Of a stretch of DNA of 64,000 nucleotides, positions 44,177-55,214 are shown piece after piece (position 1 is the stretch's first letter; each line of letters begins with the position of its first letter). The position numbers and the translations under genes were made by a program. The stretch comes from Atherinomorus stipes (taxonomy: Eukaryota > Chordata > Actinopteri > Atheriniformes > Atherinidae), in NCBI GenBank assembly GCA_023101725.1, contig JALJCO010010470.1, positions 1 through 64,000 on the forward strand, in the 5' to 3' direction. The notes under the pieces were generated by a model. That model did no database searches, was not told the DNA's origin, and worked only from the letters and a program-made list of their open reading frames with translations.

Positions 44177-44403
44177 GTTCCCCACTGCAAGCAGAGGCAG
44201 AAACTCTGGTATTTTTGCTATGGAGCTGTAGGACCACCAGGGGGCGCTGCCGGTGATTAGTTCGTTTACGTACGAGACATCGTTTCTGATTATCAAAATA
44301 TGGATTAGATGTTGATACGGAATTAATTTTTTTCCTGTGCACAAAAAAATAGTCTTGAGACTTCCTGGTGGTCCCATGACTCCATAGTATAACCGTCAAA
44401 AAA

Positions 44404-44798
44404 TAGAGATGCACCGATCCGATATCTGGATCAGATATCGGCCAATCAGCTGGATCGGATATCGGTTGAATGAGGCCGATACAGCACCCAGATCCAGTCA
44501 TTTCTTTTGTTAGAGGTTACTTCCTTTAATTCTATGTTTGCAACGTCAGTTACGTCATCGCGCAGAGAAGTGATATTTAGTTCTTTTTGCTATTAATGTA
44601 TCATTTATTACAAAATAATATAAAATATATTTACATGTGTTAATTTCTCACCTTTAACGAGGCTAAATGTTTATGTGAAGCCTGATGCCTTCACTCGCAC
44701 GGCAAGGTATACGCTTCATTCATTCAGCAGTATCGGATCTGTATCGGCCGATACGTCAGCCCAGCTGGATCAGGAAAAGCTGGATTGGTGCATCTCTG
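44404..44798. mobile_element. hAT-like MITE (TAGAGATGCACCGATCC family), 395 bp
   Basis: Ends TAGAGATGCACCGATCCGAT and GGATTGGTGCATCTCT are inverted; ATATCGG and GGCCGATAC words repeat inside. The flanks TCAAAAAA and GTAAAAAT are only loosely similar. Confidence 0.65.
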
Positions 44799-45331
44799 GT
44801 AAAAATACAAGAATTTCTTGCATCTGCCTCCAACAGGAAACCAGCAGGATCAGGAAGACTCCAGCATCCACCAGAGACCCATCTCATTTCTATTATACGG
44901 AAAATTATTCAGCTTTTGTGTTTTTGGTAATAAATATGGTGGAAATTCACACGTTCAGCTGGAGTTTAAAAGCTTTAAAATCCTGAAAGAGCTCCACCGT
45001 TTCGTAGTGTTGAGCAGGTCTGAAGGTTTTTAAGTGACTTTTGAGAAAAAGCAGAAGAAAATATGTTAAGATTTTTTAAAGGTTTTTGTACAGGGATATT
45101 TTTGGCCACAAAAGGTCCCGAAAGGGAGAAAATTTACAAAGAAAAAACAAACAACAACAACTGAATATAAAGGAGCTTTTGCAAAATTCATGCCAATAGC
45201 TGAAACACAGCCGAATGCTCACAGAGTAAAAAAAAAACAAAAGGGGTGGGGGGGTGTACAGAAGAGTTCAGAAGGGTTGAACATGTCCGACAGCCTCCAG
45301 ACAAACACATCCACGTTCTAATAGACACGTA
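44799..45331. other. no gene recognised
   Basis: Overlapping short frames, no supported exon. It lies beyond the proposed tmem170a polyadenylation signal. Confidence 0.45.
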
Positions 45332-45337
45332 TTTAAT
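45332..45337 (-). terminator. possible tmem170a polyadenylation signal (ATTAAA)
   Basis: No minus-strand AATAAA was found between the stop codon at 46488 and about 45000. The ATTAAA variant here would give a 3' UTR of about 1.15 kb containing the repeats at 45600-46182. Confidence 0.3.
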
Positions 45338-45599
45338 ACAGAAGCTCCGAACTCGCTCAGGTGCTAAACCTGAATAAAAAGCATCACTTTGGGAACTCGG
45401 TGAGAACTTCTGCAGAAACACATAAAAATAACATCTGCAAAAAAATAAAAGCAATTCATATCTGGTCAGAAAACCTGGAAAGCTGGAAAAATAAATCTGA
45501 ATATTTACACATCAGTTCTCAGATTAAAGTGATCCGTCGTTCACGGAGGAGGAAAGATTACAAGTTCACTGAGTTAGAAAGCATCCTGAACAGCGGCGA

Positions 45600-45840
45600 C
45601 AGCTCACACGGAGGAGTAAAAAACAGCGGGACCAGAACCCGCTGGAACCAGCAGGACCGGGATCAGAACCGCTGGAACCAGCAGGAGTAGGTCCAGAACC
45701 CGCTGGAACCAGCAGGACCAGGATCAGAACCGCTGGAACCAGCACAAGTAGGTCCAGAACCCGCTGGAACCAGCAGGACCGGGATCAGAACCGCTGGAAC
45801 CAGCACAAGTAGGTCCAGAACCCACTGGAACCAGGAGCAG
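45600..45840. repeat. minisatellite, CGCTGGAACCAGCAGGACC type
   Basis: AACCCGCTGGAACCAGCAGG and GATCAGAACCGCTGGAACCA alternate, giving a higher-order unit of about 60 bp. It lies in the predicted 3' UTR of tmem170a. Confidence 0.8.
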
Positions 45841-45904
45841 AGAAAGATTGGGAGAAACACGAGTTGTGTTTAGACATGAGAACATCAGCTCTCTGAGCTG
45901 CTAC

Positions 45905-46182
45905 ACACACCTGCAGCGCTGCAGACACACACACACACACATCTGCAGCGCTGCAGACACACACACACACCTGCAGCGCTGCAGACACACACACACACAC
46001 ATCTGTAGCGCTGCAGACACACACACACACACATCTGTAGCGCTGCAGACACACACACACACACCTGCAGCGCTGCAGACACACACACACACACCTGCAG
46101 CGCTGCAGACACACACACACACACCTGCAGCGCTGCAGACACACACACACACACCTGCAGCGCTGCAGACACACACACACAC
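45905..46182. repeat. compound minisatellite, CTGCAGCGCTGCAG plus (CA)n
   Basis: About eight units of CTGCAGCGCTGCAGACACAC, each followed by a CA run and spaced about 31-40 bp apart. CTGCAGCGCTGCAG is itself a perfect palindrome. All six frames look open in places because of the repeat. Confidence 0.9.
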
Positions 46183-46487
46183 CTGAAGTTAAACACCAAC
46201 GTAAGGCCTCGAGAGACGAAGAGTTTTGCATAAACAGTCATCTTCCTCTTTAACAGTCCATCAGCCAATCAGCAACTGTTCACCCTGAGAGGTTCTGGAG
46301 GATCCGGAGATTCTGGATTCAGCATCCGGCGGCTCACCGGCCGCCTGCAGTCGGAACCACACACACTCCCGTCCACCTACATGACATCATGTGTTGGGCC
46401 GATCTGGTTCTGGTCCCAACGGGATCTGAGTTGTGTTCAGAGACCAGCTGAGCAGCTTCAGGTCCAGACAGATCCGGATCGGTGCTG

Positions 46488-46618
46488 CTAGAGGGTGGCG
46501 AGTATCCTGAGGAAGGAGATGATGAGGACACAGAAGGACTGTCCCACCCCGAACACCAGCGCTTCCAGCGAGATCATGGTCTTCCCCGCCGCCTTGTAAA
46601 CCCCGGCGATGGCTGCAC
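46488..46618 (-). CDS. tmem170a: tmem170a exon 3
   Basis: Acceptor TGCGTCCAG ends at 46619; the exon starts GTGCAGCCATCGCC, completing a serine codon with the A of exon two. Stop TAG is at 46490-46488. The frame is also open upstream through intronic repeats. Confidence 0.9.
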
Positions 46619-49322
46619 CTGGACGCAGAAACGCCGCCAGGTCATTAAAGTACACGTCATTAATACTCATGAAGACACCGGAGACATCTGTCTCGTTTTC
46701 TGGGTTCCTCTCCAAGAACTCTTTAATCTGTCTTACAACTGAACTGGACGGATTTCCGACTGTAGCTGGACAGATGTACGACTGTAGCTGGACAGATGTA
46801 CGACTGTAGCTGGACAGATGTACGACTGTAGCTGGACAGATGTACGACTGTAGCTGGACAGATGTACGACTGTAACTGTACGGATTTTCAACTGTAGCTG
46901 GACGGATTTCTGACTGTAGCTGGACGGATTTCCGACTGTAGCTGGACAGATGTACAACTGTAGCTTTACGACTGTAGCTGTACGGATTTTCGACTGTAGC
47001 TGGACAGATTTCCAACTGTAGTTGGACAGATGTACAACTGTAGCTGGACAGATGTACAACTGTAGCTGGACAGATGTACGACTGTGGCTGGACAGATGTA
47101 CGACTGTGGCTGGACAGATGTACGACCGTAGCTGGACAGATGTACGACCGTAGCTGGACAGATGTACGACCGTAGCTGGACAGATGTCCGACTGTAGCTG
47201 GACAGATGTACGACCGTAGCTGGACAGATGTACGACCGTAGCTGGACAGATGTCCGACTGTAACTGGACAGATGTCCGACCGTAGCTGGACAGATATACG
47301 ACCGTAGCTGGACAGATTTCCGACTGTAGCTGGACAGATTTCCGGCTGTAGCTGGACAGGCTGGACAGATTTCTGACTGTAGCTGGACAGATTTCCGACT
47401 GTAGCTGGACAGATGTCCAACTGTAGCTGGACAGATTTCCGACTGTAGCTGGACAGATTTCCGACTGTAGCTGGACAGATTTACGACTGTAGCTGGACAG
47501 ATTTACGACTGTAGCTGGACAGATTTACGACTGTAGCTGGACAGATGTACGACCGTAGCTGGACAGATGTACGACCGTAGCTGGACAGATTTACGACTGT
47601 AGCTGGACAGATTTACGACTGTAACTGTGGCGTATCAACTCTCTCGAGCCGATAATTGTCAGACAAAATATCTTTGATACCTTTTAAAGTCTTGAGATGT
47701 TACGTGTTCATACAAACCCTGATCCAGCAATTTCAGTCCTGATCAAAACAATCAAATACTGAATCATTACAGGGATTTTAACCCTTTAAAACCAGTTTTA
47801 TTACATGGTTCTGATATTTTTATCAGAAAACAAAGTTATTATCTTTGTAATAAATGTATAAAATTACTTTCAGATATGTCAAGGATTATCCAAAATATTG
47901 ATTTTGATTTTTGTTCATCGTGAAATTTAAAATGTCCTCCTGAGTCCTGATGTTGGGTAATCTGATGTCCATGTCGGACACATACAGGAGGTGTTTCTGT
48001 AAATGGTACTGGATGATGAGTCCCGTCGCATTTACAGAGAGACAATCCAGACAGAGGACTTACTGGTGAGGACTCCCCCGCAAACAGGTCCCACGATCCC
48101 CATGAGGAGGATGGCTATGGGCGTGAAGCGTGCCATCTTGTGTTGTCGGAGCGTGGCGAGGGACAGCAGGGCCGCGGGGAGGTGGAAGACCAGAGAGGAG
48201 ACGGCGGCCCACAGGAACACTCCATACCACATCTCTGGAGAAACAGCAACATCACAGATCACCAGAGACCATCAGGCAGCTGACAACACGCGTTTCCCTG
48301 CAGCAACGGCAGAACCTTTAATCCCAGTCAGCATCAGAACCGTTAATCCCAGTCCGCATCCAGAACCTTTGATCCTAGTCAGCATCTACAACCTTTAATC
48401 CCAGTCAGCATCCAGAACCTATAATCCCAGTCAGCATCAGAACCTGTAATCCAAGTCAGCATCAGAACCTGTAATCCCAGTCAGCATCAGAATCTTTAAT
48501 CCCAGTCAGCATCAGAACCTTTAATCCCAGTCAGCATCAGAACCTTAAATCCCAGTCAGCATCAGAACCTTTAATCCCAGTCAGCATCAGAATCTTTAAT
48601 CCCAGTCAGCATCAGAACTTTTAATCCCAGTCAGCATCCAGAACCTTAAATCCCAGTCAGCATCAGAACCTTTAATCCCAGTCTGCATCCAGAACCTTTA
48701 ATCCCAGTCAGCATCAGAACCTTTAATCCCAGTCAGCATCAGAACCGTTAATCTCAGTCTGCATCCAGAACCTTTAATCCAAAACAGAATCCAGAACCTT
48801 TATCCCCAGTCAGCATCAGAACCTTTAATCCCAGTCAGCATCAGAACCTTTAATCCCAGTCTGCATCCAGAACCTTTAATCCCAATCAGAATCCAGAACC
48901 CTTAATCCCAGTCAGAATCAGAACCTTTAATCCCTGTCATAATCTAGAACCTTTAATCCCAGTCGGACTCCTTGATTTCTACATCATCATGAAGGTTAAC
49001 AGGTTGGAAAGAAACCGGAAGTCACAATTAGCTGCATGGATGAACCTAAACGATGCTAACTTCCGCTACTGAAGGCTAACAACATCCTTCAATCATGACG
49101 TTTGCCTCATTTATTAAAACAGAAGCATCTCGCGCAGTTATTGTTCAAGATAGTCGACATTTTTGGCAGAAATGATCAACATGACCTGCACTGATAACGG
49201 CTTGCAGACATTAGCCCACCTGAGAAGTCGCTCAGAGATGTGTCGTTGCCTCGCAGAGTGCCGTTTTTTCTCGGCACCAAATTCAAACCGAGGATCTGCT
49301 GGACAAAACCGATGTCCTGCAT
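46488..49322 (-). CDS. tmem170a: transmembrane protein 170A (three exons, 134 residues)
   Basis: Join of 49322-49220, 48234-48064 and 46618-46488. TMEM170A is a small multi-span membrane protein reported to shape the endoplasmic reticulum and nuclear envelope. Residues 1-34 (MQDIGFVQQILGLNLVPRKN and on) match the human luminal N-terminus with two N-glycosylation sequons, NGT and NDT. Predicted spans are about 37-58 (WYGVFLWAAVSSLVFHLPAA), 70-91 (FTPIAILLMGIVGPVCGGVL) and 114-132 (FGVGQSFCVLIISFLRI). The motif AAIAGVYKAAGK and the terminal SFLRILATL are family signatures. Phases agree at both junctions (1 and 1). An in-frame TGA two codons upstream supports the start. Paralogue TMEM170B fits less well at SILLMGIVGP-type positions. 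Human 170A has 144 residues. Confidence 0.93.
46745..47632 (-). repeat. 22 bp minisatellite in tmem170a intron 2, about 40 units
   Basis: Plus-strand unit GACTGTAGCTGGACAGATGT plus AC, with variants TTTCC, TTTAC and GACCG. It fills about 890 bp of the 1445 bp intron. As 22 is not a multiple of three, the minus-strand translation repeats every 22 residues (LSSYGRTSVQLRSYICPATV-like). Confidence 0.92.
48064..48234 (-). CDS. tmem170a: tmem170a exon 2
   Basis: Acceptor GCTGTTTCTCCAG ends at 48235; the exon starts AGATGTGGTATGG and ends CTCACCA with donor GTAAGT. It encodes the first two membrane spans. Confidence 0.92.
48300..48965. repeat. 25 bp minisatellite in tmem170a intron 1, about 26 units
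   Basis: Unit TTTAATCCCAGTCAGCATCA plus GAACC with point changes and occasional CC insertions. It fills two thirds of the 985 bp intron. Confidence 0.92.
49220..49322 (-). CDS. tmem170a: tmem170a exon 1
   Basis: ATG at 49322-49320. Frame TTG TGA GAC ATG shows an upstream stop. The exon ends GACTTCTCAG with donor GTGGGC at 49219. Two longer frames overlap but lack family similarity. Confidence 0.88.
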
Positions 49323-49499
49323 GTCTCACAACTGTCTGACCGAGTCTCTGCGGGGAAAATGTCCCACAGACGCGAGAAAACATGAGAATCCGTGGAGAGT
49401 TGGCCCAGAGTCGGCGCTGACGTAGCAATCACACCACCAACTGACACGGTCTTCTTCTGTGGAGGAAAGACGGAGCGCCACAGCGCCCCCCAGCGGACT

Positions 49500-50826
49500 G
49501 AAGGCGGTAACACCAAAATATAAAATAATAATAATAATAATAAAAAAGGCGGATACAAAAATGAAAAGAAAAACGAAATCAAAAGAAAAAAAAAGGTAAA
49601 AAAAAATAAATGAAAAAATAAAAAAATGAACAGTATAAATGAAGACAAAATAGAATGAAAATAAAATAAGTAGAATAAAATGTGTTAATTGGGAAATAAA
49701 CCCTTTATCCTGATTAAAAAGAAAAAAAATCTACTGTTTATTTACAAGATGGTTTTTACAAAAAATAAGTTAATGTTTAGTAATATTTTTAAAAAGCATA
49801 TTTTAAAATATCTAGTTAATTCAGAAATAAGTTTTCTGAATTAACTAGATATTTTCAAATATGCATTTTCAAATTAACAAGACAATTTTACAAAAAAGAC
49901 AAAAATTCAGATAAGTTTTTCCGAAGGTTGTACACAATTTTAACAAAAAGAAATGTCTTTTTCTGAATCTATGAAATCATTTTAAATAAAAAGGTAAATG
50001 AAAGTCGTTAATTTTTTTTCTGAATTTCTGAGAATGTGAAAAAATAAAAACCATATTTTTCTTATTTGACAAGATATTTAAACAGAAAAAGACCAATAAA
50101 TAAATGAAAACTCTTTTCTCTCTTCTGAGTTTGAGATAGTTAGTTTTAATAAAGAATAAGAAAAGTCTACATTTATAAATTCATGAGATAATTCAAAAGG
50201 AAAAAAACTTCCTGAATGAGATAATTTCACAACAATTTGAGTGAATTAACGGATCAAATGAAACCCTTTATGAGATCATAAACACATAAATTTCACCATT
50301 TCTCTGCGTTTCTGAGATGTTTCCAACTTGAATTAGTAATTAAACTGACAGAAAAAACTCTGATGATGAACTAAGAATAAAATGAGACCAGGTTTAATCC
50401 CGGCGTCTCCCTGACCCACTTCTCTCATCTACCTGCACAATACGAGAAATAAAACAAAAACACTAATGTGCACACGATGTACAAATAACATCTCATCACA
50501 TTCTATAATTCCCCCTAAGAGGTGACAACCAGTATGGATTTTTCAGGGCTGATATCAATTCCAATATTTGGCATATAAAACTCAATACTTTAACAAAAGT
50601 TACTGTAATTCCTATTTGGCTGATGTGATGTTTTATTTATCTATTTTTTGTTTAAATGTGTAACATTTCCAAGGCAGGGGGATAACTTTTTCTGCTCCAT
50701 CTATAGACTAAAGAAAGAAATTGAAGGGACAAACTGAGGTCAGATCTATTAAGTTTACTTTACTTAATAGATTTGACTCCAACTTTTACTGTGTGAATCA
50801 ATCTAAGAGCTCAGGATTGCTACATA
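49500..50826. other. AT-rich intergenic sequence
   Basis: Upstream of tmem170a. Contains AATAATAATAAT near 49527 and many A runs. No exon supported. Confidence 0.55.
49805..49855. repeat. perfect 23 bp inverted repeat with short loop
   Basis: AAAATATCTAGTTAATTCAG plus AAA pairs exactly with TTTCTGAATTAACTAGATAT plus TTT around the loop TAAGT. The AT-rich arms are fully complementary. Confidence 0.85.
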
Positions 50827-51353
50827 CAGTCATCCTCAAAATTATTCATACGTTCTCCTTAAAGATGGGGGAAAAAAAATCAGCTGTCAGTGAAATAAAT
50901 TGAAATTGACAAAAATGATAATTATAAATACACTTTTTTCATGAAAATCATGACATTGATTTTTAAATTTGGTTCAAAAGAAATATTTAAAACAAACAAG
51001 TAAACAAGCATGATGGGGCACTGAAGCTAAAATGTTGTTGAGCAACACTTTGAGACTGTTATCAGGTGTTTTCTGTAACGTCCAATCAGACGTCTGCACC
51101 TGTCGACAGGTATGTTGGTCCACTGTTCATGGGAAAAGTGCTCTAATTTGCCGGGATCAGTTTTATTGTATATAAAAAAAAAAAAAAAAAAAAGGAAAGA
51201 AAAAAGAAAAAAAAAAGAGATCATTTTCAACCTCACTAAATTCTAATTTGGTAATGTTTAAAAATGACTTTTTTGTTTCAATTTTTTATATATTGCTATT
51301 TTGAATTTAGTTTTTACTTTCATGGGAAGGTATGGAAAACTTTGATGACTATG
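50827..51353 (+). mobile_element. ATTATTCATAC-type Tc1 MITE, 527 bp
   Basis: Starts CAGTCATCCTCAAAATTATT after TA and ends with a decayed GAAGGTATGGAAAACTTTGA followed by TGACTATG and TA. The middle has TCAGGTGTTTTCTGTAACGT and CGACAGGTATGTTGGTCCAC. It is the most complete reference copy in the window for its family. Confidence 0.75.
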
Positions 51354-51535
51354 TAAAATAAATAAAAACTTCATAGTAAATCAAATTGTTTCAAAAATAA
51401 AAAAATATATAAAATTGACTTAATTTTGAAACAAAATTTAATAATTAAAATATTCATATTTACACAGATATCAATTATATAAATTAAAAAATCCTAACAT
51501 ATATAATGAAAATGTGAAATAAAATATGCAATAAC

Positions 51536-52277
51536 TAGGGATGCATGATATAATCAGCCCCCAATTGGTATCGGCCTTAAAACTGAGTATCATACATCGG
51601 CCACCCCACTGATATTTAATCGATCAACCAGCTGTTTCTAAAGCCAATTAAAAAAAAAAAAAAAAAACTTCTTTTTACAGACTTTTAAACTTCTAAAGAC
51701 TAGGAGTAGGAAAAAATATAGATACACTGAAATATCGTGATATTTTCATATACTTGTATATTGACATGTAAAAAAGCAGTATCGGTCTAGTTTTATTTAT
51801 AAAATGTCACAATATGTCATCGTTCCGTTACAAATTCTTGAGAATTCACAAAGATTTTGCGAGATTTTCATATGCTTGCTATCATATTGACATAAAAAAA
51901 TGTGGCATCGATCCACTTTGCTAACAAAAATCTCACGATATTTCATCATTCAGTTACGAAATCTCGCGATAATTCATGAAATGAGATTTTGTAACAGAAC
52001 GATGAAATCTCGCAAGATTTTTTAAGTAAAATGGATCAATCCGTTTTTAAATATCGATTTTATATCGGCACATAAAAATATCGCGATATTTCAGCGTATC
52101 AATATTTTTTCCCACCCCTATTTTTCAAAGTGTTGAAAACAGATGACAAAACTGCTATTTGCAATGACTGCTTAATTCTTTCAGCTTTAATATTGGTGTC
52201 GATATCAGTTATAGGCCACGAGTTTTGAAAGATCGGCATATTAGATATCGGCCAGAATTCCATATCATGCAACCCTA
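51536..52277. mobile_element. composite hAT-like element, 742 bp, perfect 8 bp duplication
   Basis: TAGGGATGCATGATATAATC at the left and CATATCATGCAACCCTA at the right. GCAATAAC flanks it at 51528-51535 and 52278-52285. Inner palindrome at 51701-52120, starting TAGGAGTAGGAAAAAATATA and ending TATTTTTTCCCACCCCTA. Confidence 0.85.
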
Positions 52278-53076
52278 GCAATAACAAACAGTAATAAAGT
52301 ATATGAATAAAAACAGCAAATATGCAACCGAGGCAACAAACTGGTGAAATTTCAGGCTGTTCATGTACTGCGAACTAAAAAGATAGTTTTTGTTATTAAA
52401 TGTGAACATGCTGATAATGTAATTGTACTTCTTAGTACTAAAACCAAGGAAGAAGTGGCGTTTTTATCATTTATAGGTAAATATGCTGTTATTTTCCTGG
52501 TCAGCCCACTGGAGATGATTGTGCTGAATGTGGAACCCGACACCCACCTGCTACCTCCACCAGCGACTCGAGCTTCCTGGTTCACGTGACGTCAGCTGGT
52601 CCTGATGCGGCAGCGCTGACGTGCAGTGGGCGGGGCTACGCTCAGCTCCATGATGTCACATCTCTTCATAAAAACTGCCTTCACAAAAACCAAAGCAGCA
52701 CTTATGCAAATTAACATTTGTCATTGTCCAACCTCTGGCCCCGGCAGGTCTGCATCATCCGTGGTGGTTTCAGGTCCTGAGGAGTCCTCGTACGCTGCCC
52801 GTCCCAAAATAAGCTGGTCCCACACGTAACTCCGGCTTCTGTCGGCCTTTAAATCCCTCCAACCTGTCAAATATCGTCAAGTGTAGCTGCTAGGCATGAC
52901 GGCTGATCCCTTCATCCTCCCGTCTTACTCTGGACCAGGACCGATCTGGACTCATCAGACTGGGACCTGCTGCTGCTCCAGAGTCTTTCTGCTGCTCAGC
53001 AACCTGAAGGCCCGATCAGTCCCGATCCCTCAAGTTCCCTTCATGCAGTTCATGTGGAAATGTTTTTACCATCACC
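52278..53076. other. no gene recognised
   Basis: Two open frames of 74-81 codons overlap on opposite strands (52344-52589). No splice pair or motif supports either. Confidence 0.4.
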
Positions 53077-53909
53077 TAGGGATGCACAATATTGGAATAT
53101 TGGCCGATATCAGATATTCTAAAACTCATGTGGCTGATATTGATACGGATATTAAAGCTGAAAAATAAATGATGTAATATTCATTCCTTGTGCAAAATTA
53201 GAAAAATACCTCAACTTGTTTTATGTAGAACAAGTCAAACTCCATGAGTTGTTCAAACAAAACTAACAGGATCTGTGTGTTATATCCTAGAACCTGGATT
53301 ATCTTCCCCTGAGAAGAAGAAAACAAAAAACAAAAACAAAAACAAACAAAAAAAAACAGGATATTTGGTAGGGGTGGGAAAAAAATATTGATACACTGAA
53401 ATATTTTATTTTCATATGCTGATATATCGATATTTAAAAATACAGTATTGATCTATTTTGCCAACAAAACCTCGAGATTTTGTCGTTCCGTTTCTAAATC
53501 TCGCGGGTTTTCATGAAATCTCGCAAGATTTCATAAGAGAACGGTGAAATCTTGAGAGATTTCATGGTTAAAATAGATCAATATCACATTTTCAAATATC
53601 AACATGAAATCTGCATATGAAAATATCATGATATTTCAGTGTATCAATATTTTTTCCCAGCCCTAATACTAAGTTTTTTTTACACAAATGAGCGCGTATA
53701 AACTTTTTTTTTTGCATTTTTTGGGGGGATTTTCACACGAAAATCCTAAAAGAAACTCTTAATAAGTTTTAAAGTCTGTAAAAATTTTTTTTTTTTTAAC
53801 TTTAGAAACAGCAGCCTGATCAGTAGAATATCGGTTAAATATCGGTGGGGTGACCGATGTCCGATACAGGCCGATACTGATAGAGGGCTGATTATATTGT
53901 GCATCCCGA
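53077..53909 (-). mobile_element. composite hAT-like element, reverse orientation, 833 bp
   Basis: TAGGGATGCACAATATTGGA at the left and CTGATTATATTGTGCATCCC at the right. Flanks CCATCACC and CTTTCACC agree at six of eight positions. Inner palindrome at 53369-53665. Confidence 0.7.
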
Positions 53910-54413
53910 CTTTCACCATCATCTGATTTCACCAAACATTTAAGTCACTGATCACCATTCCGGACCCCCCCAGACCACGTCCCAGTTGAAAACGATGGCT
54001 CCCCACCATCCCCAGCTGGACGGATCAGAACCAGCTGCAGCTGCTCCTTACAGGCGTTCAATCGGACCTTCTGAACCGGATCAGCATCTTCCCCACACGG
54101 CTGTTACAGAGCTGCTCCCTGCAGCGGTCGCGGTGAAATGCAGGAACTGTCCAATCAGACAGTCCTTCCCTTTAGCTTAGCTAAACCTCCACGGCTCTGG
54201 TTCCGGTTCTGGTTCCGGTTCTGGTTCGACTCTGAACTTTCTGGTGAGCTCATACTGGAGTTTTGGACCAAACAAAAGCGTAGTTGCTGAGAAGTGGTTC
54301 AGACGAGAACAGCTAACATGGACAAATCTTTAAACAGAGACGCTCGCTCAGATTTCCTTTCTTCTCTTCTAATTCACCTCATTTTTCTGAACGCGTTTCT
54401 TTTTACAAAATAT
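53910..54413. other. no gene recognised
   Basis: Contains GGTTCTGGTTCCGGTTCTGG at about 54199-54225. Open frame 53986-54180 lacks recognisable features. Confidence 0.4.
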
Positions 54414-54419
54414 TTTATT
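54414..54419 (-). terminator. polyadenylation signal of the unidentified minus-strand gene
   Basis: AATAAA on the minus strand, about 340 bp past the proposed stop at 54760-54758. Confidence 0.45.
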
Positions 54420-54757
54420 CATACAATCATTTCTGTAACTATAGCAACATTACTATTTAATTTGAGTGTCAGAATATCAGTCGCACATCACCTCATAGGA
54501 ACAACAGTATATAAACAAATGCAGAAAAACTCTTCTGAATGCATCCGAGTCCGTCTCTTCCTCATCCGTTCAGTCCATCCTGTCTGTACACGTCATCCAT
54601 CCGTCCATCCGTCCATCTGTGATGAGCCAATGGGAGTATTGCTGGTCCTGAAGGGGCGTGTGATTGGTTCAGCTCTGAGCAGCGGCCTCTGCTGGGGGGG
54701 CCCGAGCAGAACCTGCTGGGCAGAACGAGCTGGCCGTCGGTACGCGACGCCAGACCC

Positions 54758-54809
54758 TCACGCCGGCCCGTTTACGGTCTGCTCCGACGCCACAGAACTC
54801 CTGTCCAGC
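54758..54809 (-). CDS. candidate last coding exon, unidentified gene
   Basis: Acceptor CATCGCTCTCTTCCAG ends at 54810 after a long pyrimidine tract. One base completes a lysine codon with the previous exon, then LDRSSVASEQTVNGPA and TGA. The hydrophobic translation of the preceding tract (FMVLLFILVFIALF) is explained by its C/T richness as an intron end. I do not recognise the protein. Confidence 0.5.
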
Positions 54810-54893
54810 CTGGAAGAGAGCGATGAAGACGAGGATGAAGAGCAGGACCATGAACCGGGTCTGAGGATTGGGAACCAGCTGAGACAGACTTAC

Positions 54894-54965
54894 TTGGCCT
54901 CCTCCGTGGTGGACGTCTCCTTCAGGGGACCGTTGGGAAGCTCCGCCGCGGGCCGACACTTCTCA
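54894..54965 (-). CDS. candidate penultimate exon, unidentified gene
   Basis: Acceptor CTGTCCGGTCTCCAG ends at 54966 and donor GTAAGT begins at 54893. The frame reads EKCRPAAELPNGPLKETSTT and EEA, then joins across an 84 bp intron to the exon at 54809. The 40-odd C-terminal residues are polar, without Pfam-like motifs that I know. Earlier exons must lie at higher coordinates but were not found; the gene could be a cytoplasmic tail of a membrane protein or a soluble protein. Confidence 0.5.
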
Positions 54966-55214
54966 CTGGAGACCGGACAGGAGAGACCACGTCAGACCAC
55001 ATCAGACCACTTCAGACCAGGACCAGTTCCAGCCCCTCTGACCAGCACCCGGCAGAACCGGGCTGGTTAGAGCCTCCAGCAGCCCGAGGTTACCCTCAGA
55101 GCGCTGCAGCATCCCGCAGTGAAGACAGAGCCGTAACCATGACAACGGGCCGGGATGCTGTGGCCGTCCAGCAGAATGAGGTCAGCTGAGATCCTGGATT
55201 CTTTTAAGCTTTAA

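Noticed and set aside
45785..46268. Several 93-148 codon Cys-Val or His-Thr frames
   Set aside because: Products of the CA-rich compound minisatellite; open in several frames at once.
54669..54959. Minus-strand frame with a hydrophobic segment FMVLLFILVFIALF
   Set aside because: The segment is the pyrimidine tract of an 84 bp intron. An alternative intron of 33 bp that would keep the segment coding is too short to be spliced.
54294..55070. 258-codon plus-strand frame
   Set aside because: It runs antisense to the two minus-strand exons and their polyadenylation signal. No domain or start context supports it.
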